A stretch of 64,000 bases of DNA from Trissonchulus latispiculum (Eukaryota > Nematoda > Enoplea > Enoplida > Ironidae): NCBI GenBank assembly GCA_030248195.1, contig JASAND010024053.1, forward strand, positions 1-64,000. The letters are read 5' to 3'. The position numbers and the translations under genes were made by a program. The notes beneath the pieces were generated by a model. It made no database searches and was not told the DNA's origin. It saw only the letters and a list, made by a program, of their open reading frames with translations. Position 1 is the first letter of the stretch. Each line of letters opens with the position of its first letter. Shown piece after piece: positions 46,301-57,711 of this stretch.

Positions 46301-49300
46301 CGAAATATGTTCTTTTAGCGTTCTAACACCCACCGCGCAAGCCCGATTCAAAAATTCTAGATTTCCGGTCAGGGCGGTTTTTTCCAATTTCTGAAGCAGC
46401 AGCAGCTACACAGTTATGAATATATTCATTGGAAAGATCTCATCGAGCTTCATATTTTTGCTTTTTAAAGTAACGTTCTAGCTTTTCTCTACCGTGAGTT
46501 ATCACCGATTCTCTTGTTTTGGCGTCGAAAACTTGTCATTTTTGCAGAAATCAAATAATCCATCATTTCTTGAACTATGCAAGCCGTAAAATCAAACTAA
46601 GGGCGTCGATCTGAAGGTCTCATAGGGGCAAATGATCCGACGCATGATCGTCTTCGAACTGCTATCCTGTAGGCTGCTAGCATAAAAAATATAGTTTTTG
46701 CAAAAACATGACCAATTTTTTTCCAAAGATTGTGGAGCATTCACCATGCAAGCTGGAGGGCTGCTACTTACCTTAATACGTTCTGCACAAATATACCCAG
46801 GGACGATTTTTTAGTTGCCCCGATTGCTGCTTTCTAGCTAAAGTAATCGCTTGACAAATTTGAAAAAAGTAGGCAAAATACAGGTTACGCACACATTTCA
46901 GTTTATTTCTCTACAACGAAGAGCGATTTCACAATAAATAAAAAATCGTCCCCAGCTATTTGATGGAGGTATCGAATGATATAACCGATGTCTCGCGAAA
47001 AAATTTACTTGAGTCTGCAAAAATTCTGGAAAATTATACTTCTTCTAAAATGTGTTAAAAATATTTTAAAAAAGCAACATTAGTTTCGTGGCATGCATTA
47101 ACAAGAGAAAATGTCAAGCTGCATTTTGATGTAAAAATGGCTTTTTAACTCCAAGTAATGAATGAGTAATAATGGTGCAAACTTTATGTGACCAAAGGGA
47201 ATCACCACCTTAAGTTAACTAATATTTAACCTACTCTGACAATACATTCGATTAACAAGAGCGATATCGCCGAAGGCCGGCTCCTCTCGCTGACCCATCA
47301 CGAGTTCCGAAATCGGATCCAGCGGGCAGATCGTGATTCGATCTTGGGAACTGGCAGCCTAAAATAGGAATCAGAATAGGTGAATGTGAAATCTGATTAA
47401 AAGCAGGACCCGGTTCGCATGCGCTAATGCTGTTTCACAGGTTTCCGATTCGATTGAAGCTGGGTGATAATCTTGATATTAATGAAAAAACGAAGGAAAC
47501 TAATATTTTAGTACTGCACCTCCTACTTGTAAAATTCTGGTCTGAGGTGGGGATAGAACCCACACCATTTGAGGACCTAGGCCAACGCTCTATCGATTGA
47601 ACTACTCAGACACAAACCGAGCCAAGCTTAAGCGTGAATTTTCTCCCAAAACTATAGGAATTTTAGAGGATGCTTTTGTATTTATCGGAACTGAACTTTA
47701 TCGGAACTGAACGTTATTGGAACAGAAAGTTTCTTTGCCAAACATACTGTAATGTCTTGCAAACCCCCTAAGTTTAGTATTAAGGGGAAGGTGTGTGGGT
47801 CCATATTTTTTGGAGATTCTCAGTAAACTGACAACAATAACAATTTTGATCATAAAAGAAGCATAATAAGCATAGCATTTCGGTTACCCACCCTTGGAAA
47901 GTAGTGCATGATGGAGTCGTAGTAGTATGGTACTCCCCAATTGTCGAAAACGGAAAGATTGTTCTTTTCAAACTGAGAGGTCCAATTGGATGCCACGTTA
48001 TCCAGAAATATCCGCACATATTTATCTCGGTCGGATCGTTTTTGTGAATGTGTCAGTCCCAACGCATGTCCAATTTCGTGACACAAACTTCCAATCTAAA
48101 AATAAATCTTCCATGCTTGTATGGATGCATGGATTTGTTTATTCTGCGGAAACTACGGATTTCAATCCGGTACGCAATTTAAAGCAAAAGTTTCATCTGA
48201 CGTGTATCTGAGCCTAATCCTAAGTGGCAACGCTTCTTTCATCTCTGCTCTTTTAAATAGACTATTATTCTTACATCACTCTTGCAGACATTGGCATCAA
48301 TTACGGTAGCCTTCGGAGGATCAGGATTTGGTCCCAGGAAAAGTGTGGCACAAGAGCTGAAAGTAGTCAAATGAAACAAATAGTGCGTAGCAAAAATATA
48401 CCTTAATGATTGTGGTAACCTGTGTTTGTATCCCCTGCTTGAGAAAAGTAACAAATGTTCTGGTGTAGAACTCGTAACGAGTCAGAAGTTTTGACACTAT
48501 AAAAACGTGCTGTTGCTGAAGTAAGGTTCGGTTTTTGGTTTGAACATAAGACACTACAATGATTATAATAGTTTAGTTGATGATAGTTGATGATGATTTA
48601 GCTGATGTGCCCAGAATCCTGAAAGTATATATTATATTTCTCGACTAAAGTAACAGTTGGATGCCTACTTACAGGCAATGGCCGCGGCCTATCTTATGCC
48701 TTGGGCAGCGGTGGGGTAATTGCGCTTTGCAGTAGACAACAAGTAAAACTAATGCAATCTGACAGTATTTTTGCAGCCAAGATTCGCGGTTTGATCTAAA
48801 CGAACCTCTCTTTGGCCTTGAAGAGGATGTGCGGTTCGCCTGAGGTGGTTCCGATCTCCCGAAATCGAACACAGGTGTATCGCTCCCACAGAGCCAGGGC
48901 TTGGCGGACGTTGTCCTTCGAATCCTCTGGAACTAAAGGAAACCAAAGCGTTCAAGAATTATGCAAACGTTGTCATAACTAACTAAATCTTTCCAATAGT
49001 CTGAGAAAATTAATGGTAAAACTGTCCTAACCTATTGATTGATTGATTGAATAATTGTGTGTGCAATTGAAAGGCGACACGTCTTAGGCTCTAATGTTTT
49101 ATGGAGTTAATTAATAGTCCACTATACCATGAGTACATAATAACCAAGAGTGTGACAAGCGTCAAGCTATTAGTTATTAGGCTTGGGTCATGATCTGCAC
49201 GATATCGGCTGACCCCCCCCCCACAAATTAGACCCATCACTTCAAAGAAATTCGCACGCTATGCCTACCTTCGAAAGCTGGAAAACACAACTAGTAAGCT

Positions 49301-52300
49301 GGTTCAGTGTGGGTCTGTTGCGAACTTCAGAACACAAGCATAGCGTGCGAATTTCTTTGAAGTGATTGGTTTATTTTGTCGGGGGGTCAACCGTTATAGT
49401 GCAGATCATGTCCGCAAGCGTCCTAACTAAGAGCTTGACGCTTGTCACACTCTGAGTTATTATGTATTCTTGACTATACTAATTCAAGAATAAAAGAATG
49501 CATAAAAGCATAGTAAACTCAATAAAGGTTGTGGGTTTCTGAGGATCAGAATATCTGGGTCCCAAGTGTTTCCTTGCGCCGGTGTTAGCTTTAAACTTCT
49601 TATTTTCCTGATTTCAAATTCCTTACTTACATGATGGATGAAAGATGTACGGTATATTCTCAGGATCTGGCCAGAAATATTGATCGTCTGCGTAGCTTTC
49701 CGATCTCTTCGATCGACTGTTCGATTTACCCTGAAATTTAATTGGTATACTAAAATTGAAAAAAATGATAAGCTCAAATTATGATACACTGTTCTCTGAG
49801 CTACACGCTGCAAGGTGTAAGTCGGTGCAACCAATGAAAACATGAAACTGTATTCAATAAATAAAGTACATAGTTAATGTCCTTTAATTAACACCTTCCC
49901 AGAATCCTCCTTGTTTTTCTGCCCGTGTTTTTTGCCCCCACGTTTCCGTTTGGAGCAGGGCTGGAAAGCGTCCGGCGAGACTCCATCCGCCTTAGGTCCA
50001 AGACTGGGTCCAGGTGTTTTTGGGATGCTAAATCCCTCAGTCAAACAGCTGGGCTGTAGTTTCTACAACACGTCAGGAGACCATGAAATCAATCAATTAG
50101 TCATGAAATAGATGAAATAAGAAATTCATGTGACATTTTTACCACCATGCTGTAATGTCAGTGGGAATGAGATATGCAAATTAACCTTTGGTCTTGCTTA
50201 CGCTTTAGCTACTTCTTATTACTAACTTATTGTTGTGTTTCACTGATGGGGTCAACTTTATGTTCAATTTTATACTGATTCCAAATTCATTTCAGTCGGA
50301 GAGAAATACAGCGTTCAGGTGAGGTCCATATGTTGCTTAAATTAGAATTTGAATATTGCCAATAAATAATTCATCCATAATTAACTTATATGTAGTTAAG
50401 GAGAACGCTAACATCAAATTTAGGCTTCTTGTACTTAGGCATAGCATCAGTGGCTGACGTTCCAGAGGAAACCTTGACCTAAAAGAATATATCAAAATTT
50501 AAAACCAAGCCGATTTCCCTAAACTAGATAAGTGCAACTTCAAATTTCACATCTGCTCGGCTCACAGCACTGTAGCCTACTGATATCGATATCACTAAAA
50601 TTTGGGCAAAAGTTTTTCGTGCTACTCACAGAAAAACCGATTTTCGACTTTTTTTCGATTCAGTCAGTTTCCCAGACTACGGGAATTTCCAGGGGTGATA
50701 AGCTTTTCGTCAACACAGTCGCTCATTTTATCATCGGAGAAATGTACAAAAATTGCTACTATACCTTTCCATTTTTGCCCAAAACTTCATACTTATTCTT
50801 TTCTTTCTTTGGCTTATTCGATTTCTTTGGAAGCAGCTGAAACAAAACGCAATTTAGTAATGATGAACAACTACGTATTTCATTTTGCAAAAACTAGTGT
50901 CATTGTTCATAGATTTTGAAGTTTACTTAATTTCCTGCGTTTCACCTTTTGTTTATCTTTTGATTTTTTGATCTTATCATTCCAATCCACGGCCTTTCGC
51001 GCCTTTTTCAGTGCCTGTTTTGCCTTATTCTCTGCCTTCTTCACATTACCTGAAATCAAAATCATAAAGTATATTGTAATACAGCTCTTCTGAGATAAAG
51101 AGAAAATTTCGCTTTCTCACTGTTTGGTCAGACTTAGTATTGACTACCTTTCGCGCGCTCTGCTGTTACAATCCTAGTTTCAATGGCACAGTCTTACATT
51201 AACACGCTGTCCGATTCTGGGGGAGTCTACCCCGACCTCGGCGAAGGGTCTACCCTTGAAAAATTCCAAAATGTTAAGGGAGTCTGCCCCGAAAATAGTA
51301 AAAATCGCGAATCTTTAACGTTTTTGACCAAAAATTAGTAAAAAATGACAATTTTAGCGATTTCCAAGAAATGTTTTAAAAAATCGCTAAAATTTGCTAA
51401 AAAATTAGCAATTTTTAGTAAAAATCGCTGAGGGGTCTACCCTTTATCCTTTCAGGATGAGAGGGTTTGCCCTTTTTTCCTTTTCGCTGAGGGGGTGGGG
51501 TCTACCCGTTTTTTGTCAGTCTGGTGGGTCTGCACCCCCCACGTTATCCTATGGCCACACTATATATTAATTGCCGAACGGTTTAAGTTTTATAAACGAG
51601 ATCAACTGGATAACGAATCCATTGTCCAATATGTTGCTGCGTTACGCCAACTTGCAGCAACGTGTGATTTCAGCGATTTTCTGTCTCATGCCTTGTGTGA
51701 CCGCGTTGTTTGCGGCGTCAGAAGTTTGCCTATCCAGAAACGGTTATTGGCGGAACCGGGACTGACATTGCAAAGAGCCATTGAGCTGGCTCAGCTCATG
51801 GAAGCCACAGACGCTAACAGTAAGGTGATGCGTCCGGACAGTAAAAGTGACACTATTAACCGCGTTGGTCCCCGTTTTCCGGAAAAGAAAAGCTTCAATC
51901 GTTTTCAAGGTAAAAGTTCAAGTGCAAAGACTTCTAATCGCTACGACTCCTGCCGAAAGTGTGGTAAATCTGGACATACTACTGATAATTGCCTTCACAA
52001 TAAATGTTTCATTTGTGGGGAAGATGGTCATTTTGCAAAGAACTGCAGAAATAAAGAAAAGAAAGTTCGTTTTAAACCTAAAAAAGCAAATTGGATCGCT
52101 GAAGACACAACATCAGAATCTGACCAAGACAATCCAGAAAGTACTCTTTACGTTATCAACAGTGTTTCTGGTAGTCCACCTGTAACAGTAACCTTAATGG
52201 CGCCGGACCTTAACAGACCACCGGCCGCTGACAAGCATCTTCCATCCTCAAAAGGGCATCCCAAAATATGCCCTCAACAGGTTACAGCATTGGGCTGTTA

Positions 52301-55268
52301 TTCTTTCCTGTTTTTCCTACGATATTGAGTTCATTACAAGTGAAGACAACGCAGCTGCTGACTGTCTCTCGCGGCTGCCTACAAGCATCAACTCAGCCGA
52401 GGAGGTGGTACCAGACTGTTTCCAACTGGTTAACAACCTCATTATTGATGAGACCCCTGCATTCCCAATAACAGCGACTAAAGTCCGAGAAGCAACTGTT
52501 CGTGATCCGTTACTGGCTGTAGTATCTCGGTACGTAACAACCAAGTGGCCTGCGAAATTGCCCACATCGCAAGATCAGATTTCTCCTTTTTATCACAGAA
52601 GAACCGAAATTTCAGAAGAAAAGGGTTGCCTCCTTTGGCGCAATCTTGTCATCGTCCCACAGGAGCTTCGCGAGAAGGTATTGCACCAGCTCCACGAGGG
52701 TCACTTTGGCATTTTGAGGATGAAGAATCTGGCTAAAGAATTGGTCTGGTGGCCAGGAATAAATCAGTCCATTGCAAATTTCGTGCTACGGTGTAATCCC
52801 TGCACTCAAACAAAATCAGCCCCGAAATCCGTTTCTAAGGAAAGTCAATGGCCTGCAGCTAAAGAACCCTGGGAAAGGCTGCATGTGGATTATGCGGGTC
52901 CTTTCCTGGGACGATTCTGGTTAATTGTGGTGGACCATTATTCAAAATGGCCTGAGATTTACCAAGTTAAAGCTCCTTCGGCCAAAGAAACGATACAAGC
53001 TTTAAGAGAAGGTTTTGCCCATTTTGGGGTTCCGGCGTCTGTTGTCTCCGACAACGGAAGTGTCTTTACCTCAAACGATTTCAAATCCTTTTGTCAGCAA
53101 AACGGGGTTCAGCAAGTTTTCACCGCTCCTTACCACCCTGCATCCAATGGAGAAGCTGAAAGAATGGTGCAGACATTTAAAGCCAATATGAAATCGGAGG
53201 AAGCCTATGATTTGCAATTGAAGCTATCTCGATTTTTGTTTGCATATCGGACCACCGTTCATTCTGCGACTGGCAAGTCCCCTTTTGAGATGCTCTTCGG
53301 AGGAAAACCGCGCACTCGCCATGATGTCATCAGACCACGCTCGTCCCATCAGATTACCAAAACTACAACATCACTCCATCCCAGTACCAAGATTTACTTT
53401 CGCTCCTACCAAAAAGGTGATGAGAAGTGGGTGATTGGGTCAGTCGTGAAACGATTAGGTGCTAACATGTACTTGATCAATCGACGTGGCCAGATCTTCC
53501 GCCGTCATGCTGATCAGATTCGCAAAGCACCGCAGTTACGGGAAGGGTACCAAAAGGAGAGTGACAATGAAGGCTCCTGGTTCTATTTCAACCAACCTCC
53601 GACGGAAGCCCCAGGTCACTACCCGCCAGTGTTACCCGAAAATCAGCCTGTTCATCATGCACCTGAGCCACAGGCTCGACGTTATCCTGTACGAGAGCGT
53701 CGGCCGCCAGAAGTGTGGGATCCTAATAAAGACCAATACTTCAGAAGACAAGTTACTGACTCTTGAAGCTAAAAACAGATTCCCTTACTTAAACTGAGGG
53801 AGGAAATGTTAGATAATGGAAAATATGAAAAATACAAGTTGTATAGAGTTTTCCATCTACTACTGAGTTTGACTACGTTTGTTGAAGTAAACGCCTGCTT
53901 AGTTGAGTTCTGCGCTGGTATCTAACAGAAGTCAAGAGTGTAGGATTTGGAAAATTAAAAAAGTGAAGATGTGTTTAGGGTGGCGATCGAACCGTCAAGA
54001 TTCAGAGCAGCCTGAGTCGGCTGCCCTTTCCACTTGGCTACAGTTCATTTACAATAATGATCATTTACATTACACAAATTATCGTTAATGCTATCTTGGG
54101 TAGTCGTTACTAAATATGTGCAAGGTAGGATAATCTGTACCCTTGGTATCTTGCAGTAGATTGTTTCCATTTCCTGTCAAAGCTTTCTTGTCCGATTCCT
54201 TTTCCTTTCCTTTTCCATTATTTTTCTCGTTTTTCGTTTCTCCGATTTCTAGCAAAATCAAGCTGACCTGAAAACATACAACTTTTCAACGGCATAATTG
54301 AAATTTTTGACTCAATTTGTTCCCAGAAATTTGTCTTTTTAGGAACGGTTAAAGAGGGGAGCGGGAAAGTGATACCAAGAGTACATAATAAAGAGTATGA
54401 AACTCTTGCACTAGCATGTACAAATCATGGTAGGTATGCTCGATTCATTAACTCGGGACCCCCCCCCCGTAACTTCCGGGGGGGGGGGGGTCCCACTTTG
54501 CACTGATTACACGCTTTCATATAAGCGTGTGTCTGCTCGCTGATTGGTCCACTAGCCTAAGGCTTACTGTAAGTAATTTATTAGTTATTTTAATTAATTA
54601 ATTATAGCTTTAATTAGTTTAGTACAATCAAAAAACTAATTCGACAACTTTGTAGCATTTTTTCTGCTCTTTCCAGTGATATAAAAATTGTTGCGCACTA
54701 CATTCCTGCAAATTTTTGTATTGTGTATTAGTATTTTAGTTTTTTAATTGCAATAGCCTAATAAAAGTTATAATTAATTAAAATAACTAATAAATTACTT
54801 ACAGTAAGCCTTAGGCTAGTGGGCCAATCAGCGAGCAGACACACGCTTATATGAAAGCGTGTAATTAATGCAAAGTGGGACCCCCTGGAAGTTACGGGGG
54901 GGGGGGTCCCGACTTCATGAACCGAGCATACCTAGCATGATTTGTACATGCTAGCGTAAGAGTTTCTTATTCTTATCTATTATGTACTCTTGGTGATACA
55001 AATCAACACGTTTTTGGCTAGCAGTCTAGTATACTTACCTATTACCTAGTCGGCTACACCTTCGTTTATCTGAAGCGAATTATTAATTCAAGTTTTCTGT
55101 GAAACGAAAAAGCTATGGAAAACCTAAATAAGAATCGAATAACCGAAATAAATTCGACAACACACCTTAGTACATAATTTCGTTTCAGCTGACGTTAAAA
55201 CGCTGAGGAAACAGTATATTAAGCCAAAATAGTCTTACCATGAACAAATAAATTATACAAAGCTTCAT
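43313..55268 (-). CDS. Secreted astacin metalloprotease with kringle, EGF and CUB domains, 17 exons, two 1-nt indels
   Basis: Exons: 55268-55239, 54267-54141, 51049-50946, 50836-50765, 50479-50413, 50062-49895, 49730-49631, 48933-48806, 48356-48275, 48095-47892, 47358-47235, 46021-45904, 45540-45419, 45285-45151, 44502-44387, 44066-43930, 43490-43313. Order of parts: signal peptide (MKLCIIYLFM then VSLILLEIG), Lys-rich propeptide, RSKR site, astacin domain with HEIGHALGLTH, SQKRSDRD and Met-turn SIMHY, six-Cys kringle, EGF (WCHGWCQNGG), CUB (YDYLEIRR). It mirrors the gene at 56785-63678 exon for exon. Exons 5 and 8 are each 1 nt longer than the phase allows, at GGAAAC and AAGGCC, which breaks the frame: recent loss or an assembly indel. 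Introns hold a Gypsy relic, MITEs and SINEs. Zn-dependent extracellular proteolysis is expected if intact. Confidence 0.8.
43511..43862. mobile_element. Palindromic MITE, family A, copy in an astacin intron
   Basis: CAAGAGTACATAATG left end and a degraded TATATACACTTG right end, with CAAAAC on both outer sides. It lies between exons 17 and 16 of the minus-strand astacin gene. Confidence 0.55.
44685..44825. repeat. Simple repeats in an intron
   Basis: TACTATGGTA units (44690-44770), then CTTATCTTATCTTATC with a facing GATAAGATATAAGATA, able to fold back. Confidence 0.6.
45706..45777 (+). tRNA. tRNA-shaped sequence, anticodon GGT; probably a SINE head (family T2, copy a)
   Basis: 72 nt that fold into a complete cloverleaf: acceptor GCCTGGG/CTCAGGC, D stem GTTC/GAGC, anticodon stem TTGGC/GCCAA with loop CTGGTTA, T stem GTGGG/CCCAC with loop TTCGATC. 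The tail after it (GACTTTTTCGGGTAGGAGGT, then GATGTAGTGACAT) is shared with copies at 47540 and 60451, so the unit behaves as a tRNA-derived SINE. A GGT anticodon is rare in eukaryotes, which also argues against a housekeeping tRNA. It lies in an intron of the minus-strand astacin gene, on the opposite strand. Confidence 0.55.
46155..46198. mobile_element. Right-end remnant of MITE family A
   Basis: CTTAGTTATTATGTACTCTTG with no partner end, just before the TTAA element. Confidence 0.4.
46229..47213. mobile_element. Second complete TTAA element, inside an astacin intron
   Basis: GGTGGTGATTCCTTTTGG and CCAAAGGGAATCACCACC ends, each bordered by TTAA. The interior is collinear with 5397-6373. 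It lies between exons 12 and 11 of the minus-strand astacin gene. Confidence 0.75.
47540..47611 (-). mobile_element. tRNA-derived SINE (family T2, copy b)
   Basis: 72-nt minus-strand tRNA-like unit with perfect acceptor stem GTCTGAG/CTCAGAC and T stem GTGGG/CCCAC but a mispaired anticodon stem. Its tail (CAGAATTTTACAAGTAGGAG, then GTGCAGTACT) matches the family T2 tail. Confidence 0.6.
49129..49472. mobile_element. Palindromic MITE, family A, copy in an astacin intron
   Basis: TGAGTACATAATA left end, TTATTATGTATTCTT right end, outside flanks ACTATACC and ACTATACT (8-bp duplication with one change). It lies between exons 8 and 7 of the minus-strand astacin gene. Confidence 0.65.
51495..52328 (+). 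pseudogene. Gag-like protein with two CCHC zinc knuckles, joined to an RNase H remnant
   Basis: The usable homology starts near 51560; the upstream ATG is not reliable. A capsid-like segment (RDQLDNESIVQYVAALRQLA) precedes two knuckles, CRKCGKSGHTTDNC and CFICGEDGHFAKNC. The frame then enters what should be the protease (PVTVTLMAP) and jumps to LPSSKGHPKICPQ, which belongs to the RNase H end. A frameshift near 52290 moves the continuation (YDIEFITSEDNAAADCLSRL) into the next frame. Gag packages the RNA; this copy cannot make Pol. Confidence 0.75.
52405..53766 (+). pseudogene. Gypsy integrase, long open fragment
   Basis: Open for 453 codons. The zinc-binding part reads HQLHEGHFG ... CNPCTQ (H-H-C-C). 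The catalytic core has WERLHVDYAGP (first Asp), VVSDNGSVFTS (second Asp) and PYHPASNGEAER (Glu), the D,D-35-E triad. A C-terminal chromo-like or SH3-like region and a Pro-rich tail follow to the stop. In an intact element this would be the last part of Pol. The upstream reverse transcriptase is deleted, so the frame is a remnant although still open. Confidence 0.8.
53807..53927 (+). repeat. 3' LTR, 121 bp
   Basis: Begins TGTTAGA directly after a GAGGGAGGAAA polypurine tract and ends TCTAACA, the TG...CA inverted ends of an LTR. No second copy was seen upstream. Confidence 0.65.
53977..54042 (-). ncRNA. tRNA-like sequence, Leu-like with long variable arm
   Basis: Minus strand: TAGCCAAGTGGAAAGGGCAG, an anticodon-like hairpin GCAGC/GCTGC around ACTCA, a long variable arm and GGTTCGATC. 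The acceptor stem is not clear, so it is probably a pseudogene or SINE head. Confidence 0.35.
54376..54991. mobile_element. 616-bp near-perfect palindromic MITE (family A ends) in intron 1 of the minus astacin gene
   Basis: CAAGAGTACATAATA and TATTATGTACTCTT ends with outside flanks AGTGATAC and GGTGATAC. The arms are about 230 bp each and match almost base for base, including GGGACCCCCCCC runs and GCTCGCTGATTGG. The interior is unlike other family A copies, so termini are shared while the cargo differs. Confidence 0.75.
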
Positions 55269-56784
55269 TTTTGCTGCAAAAGCGTGGAAAAGTTGCAGTT
55301 TTATGGAAAAGTTCAACAAACTATATAATATCGCAACAACTACTCCGATGAATAATTCCGACTCTACCTACAAGAACACGACTTTAGTACAAACAAGATT
55401 CAGGAATTAATTAACTGTTATTTCTCATCAAACTGGAATCTTTCACAACTGTAGTAGGAAGAAAGGCATGCGCGTGGGAAAACTTTTTTGAACAGTCTAG
55501 AATTACACATACCTAATCGCAATTCGCATTCATTCAATTCTAAACTGATCCTCTGATAGTGCAATGGTTTCGTACTGTGCTATAAGTGGAGGATCATGTC
55601 AAGTCTAGAGATTGCAAAAATAAGCTCTATCACCCATGTCACATCCCTCCTGGACAATTTACCGAGACTGTCAAGGGGTGGCCGACCGCCCATCAGGTGG
55701 AGCTACCACAACAACCACCATTACGGTGGACGTACTGGAAGTCCTGATAGCCTTGTAGAACATCTCGGGTAATTATTATGGTAATTATTCAGTGTCAGCT
55801 TCCCTATCCCCTCAAAAATGCATACCTTCTAAGCTGGCACTACCCCTAACCGGAGCAGCGGTTTGGTGGCTGCAAAAAATTCTAAATTCAGAAAAGATTT
55901 GGTCTTTGTTTCAAGTTTCAGTCAAATGGTGCTCAGTTATCAGAACCTCAAATGTCATCATTGTACAAGCTTGCTCCGGATTCTGACACAAGAATTAAGC
56001 AAAAAGCAAAACGAAGCAAAAGCCGTGAATTTTGCCGTGAAATTTGACTTCCAAAATTTGGCATTCCCCATCCAACTGTACCATCCTACCGTACTTATCT
56101 TACTGTACCATCGATACGTTGTAGCATGATTTGTTGTCAGTAACTGAACGCTGACAAAATGCGTTACAATTTCGATCTGCCTTGAACGACCATCAACAGT
56201 AAAATGTGGTATTTCTGCGGATGATAAGCGGTAGGTAGGTATTTGGCACTAATGTACATGGATTGATTGCAACTGTTTGACGCTCTGATAGTCATGATTC
56301 GAGTGTAATCGCTCGCAGCCATCATGATTCATGCCAACTCGGGTCAGCAGCATAAGCTGGCTGGCTGGCTGTGCTCTGAAATTTGTGAACTCATTTCGTG
56401 CAATTCGTGCTGCCATGCCCTTCGCGCAAACATTTTCAAAATTAGTATTTAAATATTTAAGTATTTCAAGAATTTTTATTATTGTTTTTTATTCAAAAAT
56501 ATTTATTGCTTGATTCAGACTATCTGTTTTCGTTCATGTTAGTTTGTGTGCCAAACCACTGCTAAACATGTTAATGCAAAAATACAAAATATTTATATTG
56601 TTTGTATCAATCTAATCAAGGTTTCAAGCAAATTCCCAGCTCATATTTTCCGGCTTCCGGCATAAACTGTGTTTACCGTAAATGAAGCAGATTTGTTTAC
56701 AGTAACAGTCCTTTGATTAGCTATCAGGCTTTCCCGTTACAGTTAAAATTACAGTTCTCTTGACAGTTGTGTTACTTTGTCGGA
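55269..56784. promoter_or_regulatory. Shared intergenic region between the divergent astacin genes
   Basis: 1.5 kb between the two start codons. It must hold the promoters of both genes unless they are trans-spliced. No TATA box stands out for either. CTTTTGCAG lies 5 bp before the minus-strand ATG and resembles a splice acceptor. A dispersed repeat occupies 55677-55793. Confidence 0.45.
55677..55793 (-). repeat. Dispersed repeat shared with the collagen-exon flank
   Basis: Reverse complement of 19260-19357: GGGGTGGCCG, CTGATAGCCTTGTAGA.CA, CTCGGGTAATT and ATTCAGTGTCAG occur in the same order. A third partial copy is at about 8615-8672. Confidence 0.6.
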
Positions 56785-57679
56785 ATGAGACCGTTGATTT
56801 GGATATTCGTTTGTGCTTTGGTAAAGTTTTAGTTACATCCACAGTGTGAATTTATACTTATCCGAAACATTTTGTCTTAAGGAATTAGTCTTGCTTAACG
56901 AGCTTTTTGCTCTACAGATGTTTATCTTTAAACTGCTATTCTATACTCTGCTTTTTCCTGAAAAGACCCAGATCTTAGAGACATTAGGTGCTCGATTTAG
57001 ATCATTGAAGTCGATCGAATTGCTTTTGCTCGAATAAAAGACCAAAGACTGAAAAACGCCATGAGTACAGAGAAAACATATTCTTAAGTCGTCATTAATG
57101 TTGTCAGGATGGTAGAGAGAGCACGCGGTTTGGTCACGCGTCTCCACAGATCACGACTGTTATTATTGACGTGTCCACTGCAACTTTGTTTGCGATTTTA
57201 GGCAGTTTTGGCCACAGTTGAAGGCGCCAAAAAGAAGGGAGTCTTGGGTGGTTTGAATGAAGCCACAGGAAATAGAGTTCCTTCTGTGCTCTCCGGTGAG
57301 AAAGAAAATTCATTTCCTGAAAATTGTTGTAGAGTTTGTCAGCAAACTGCAGCATTTGTTTGCAAATATCAAATTTCATGGTCCCTAGTCACAAATTTGG
57401 TCTGGCGTTACAGCTCCTCGCAAAAGCATCGTGTGTGTGTGGCATCAGGGAAAAAGTTTTATACTACTAGTTTCCAGAAAACTTGTTTAATTCTGTGAAC
57501 GACTAATAATTTCAGGCGATGATAGTGTTGGTAAATCGGTGAAGAAGAAAGTGGAAAAGGTTAAGAAGAAAGTGACCCGAGTTCAAGTGGACTGGAATGA
57601 AAAAATCCGGAATGTGAAAGAAAAAGCTAAAGTAAGTATTTTTAGCTATTTCTTCTTATGTTTTTGTGCTTATTCATCG

Positions 57680-57711
<32 letters not shown>

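Larger units (their letters stand above)
51495..53927 (+). mobile_element. Internally deleted Ty3/Gypsy LTR retrotransposon in intron 2 of the minus astacin gene
   Basis: Runs antisense to the host gene. Gag with two CCHC knuckles, then a jump to the last part of RNase H, then integrase, then a 121-bp 3' LTR. Protease active site, reverse transcriptase and most of RNase H are missing, and a 5' LTR is not visible. It lies between exon 3 (51049) and exon 2 (54141). It is non-autonomous. Confidence 0.85.
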
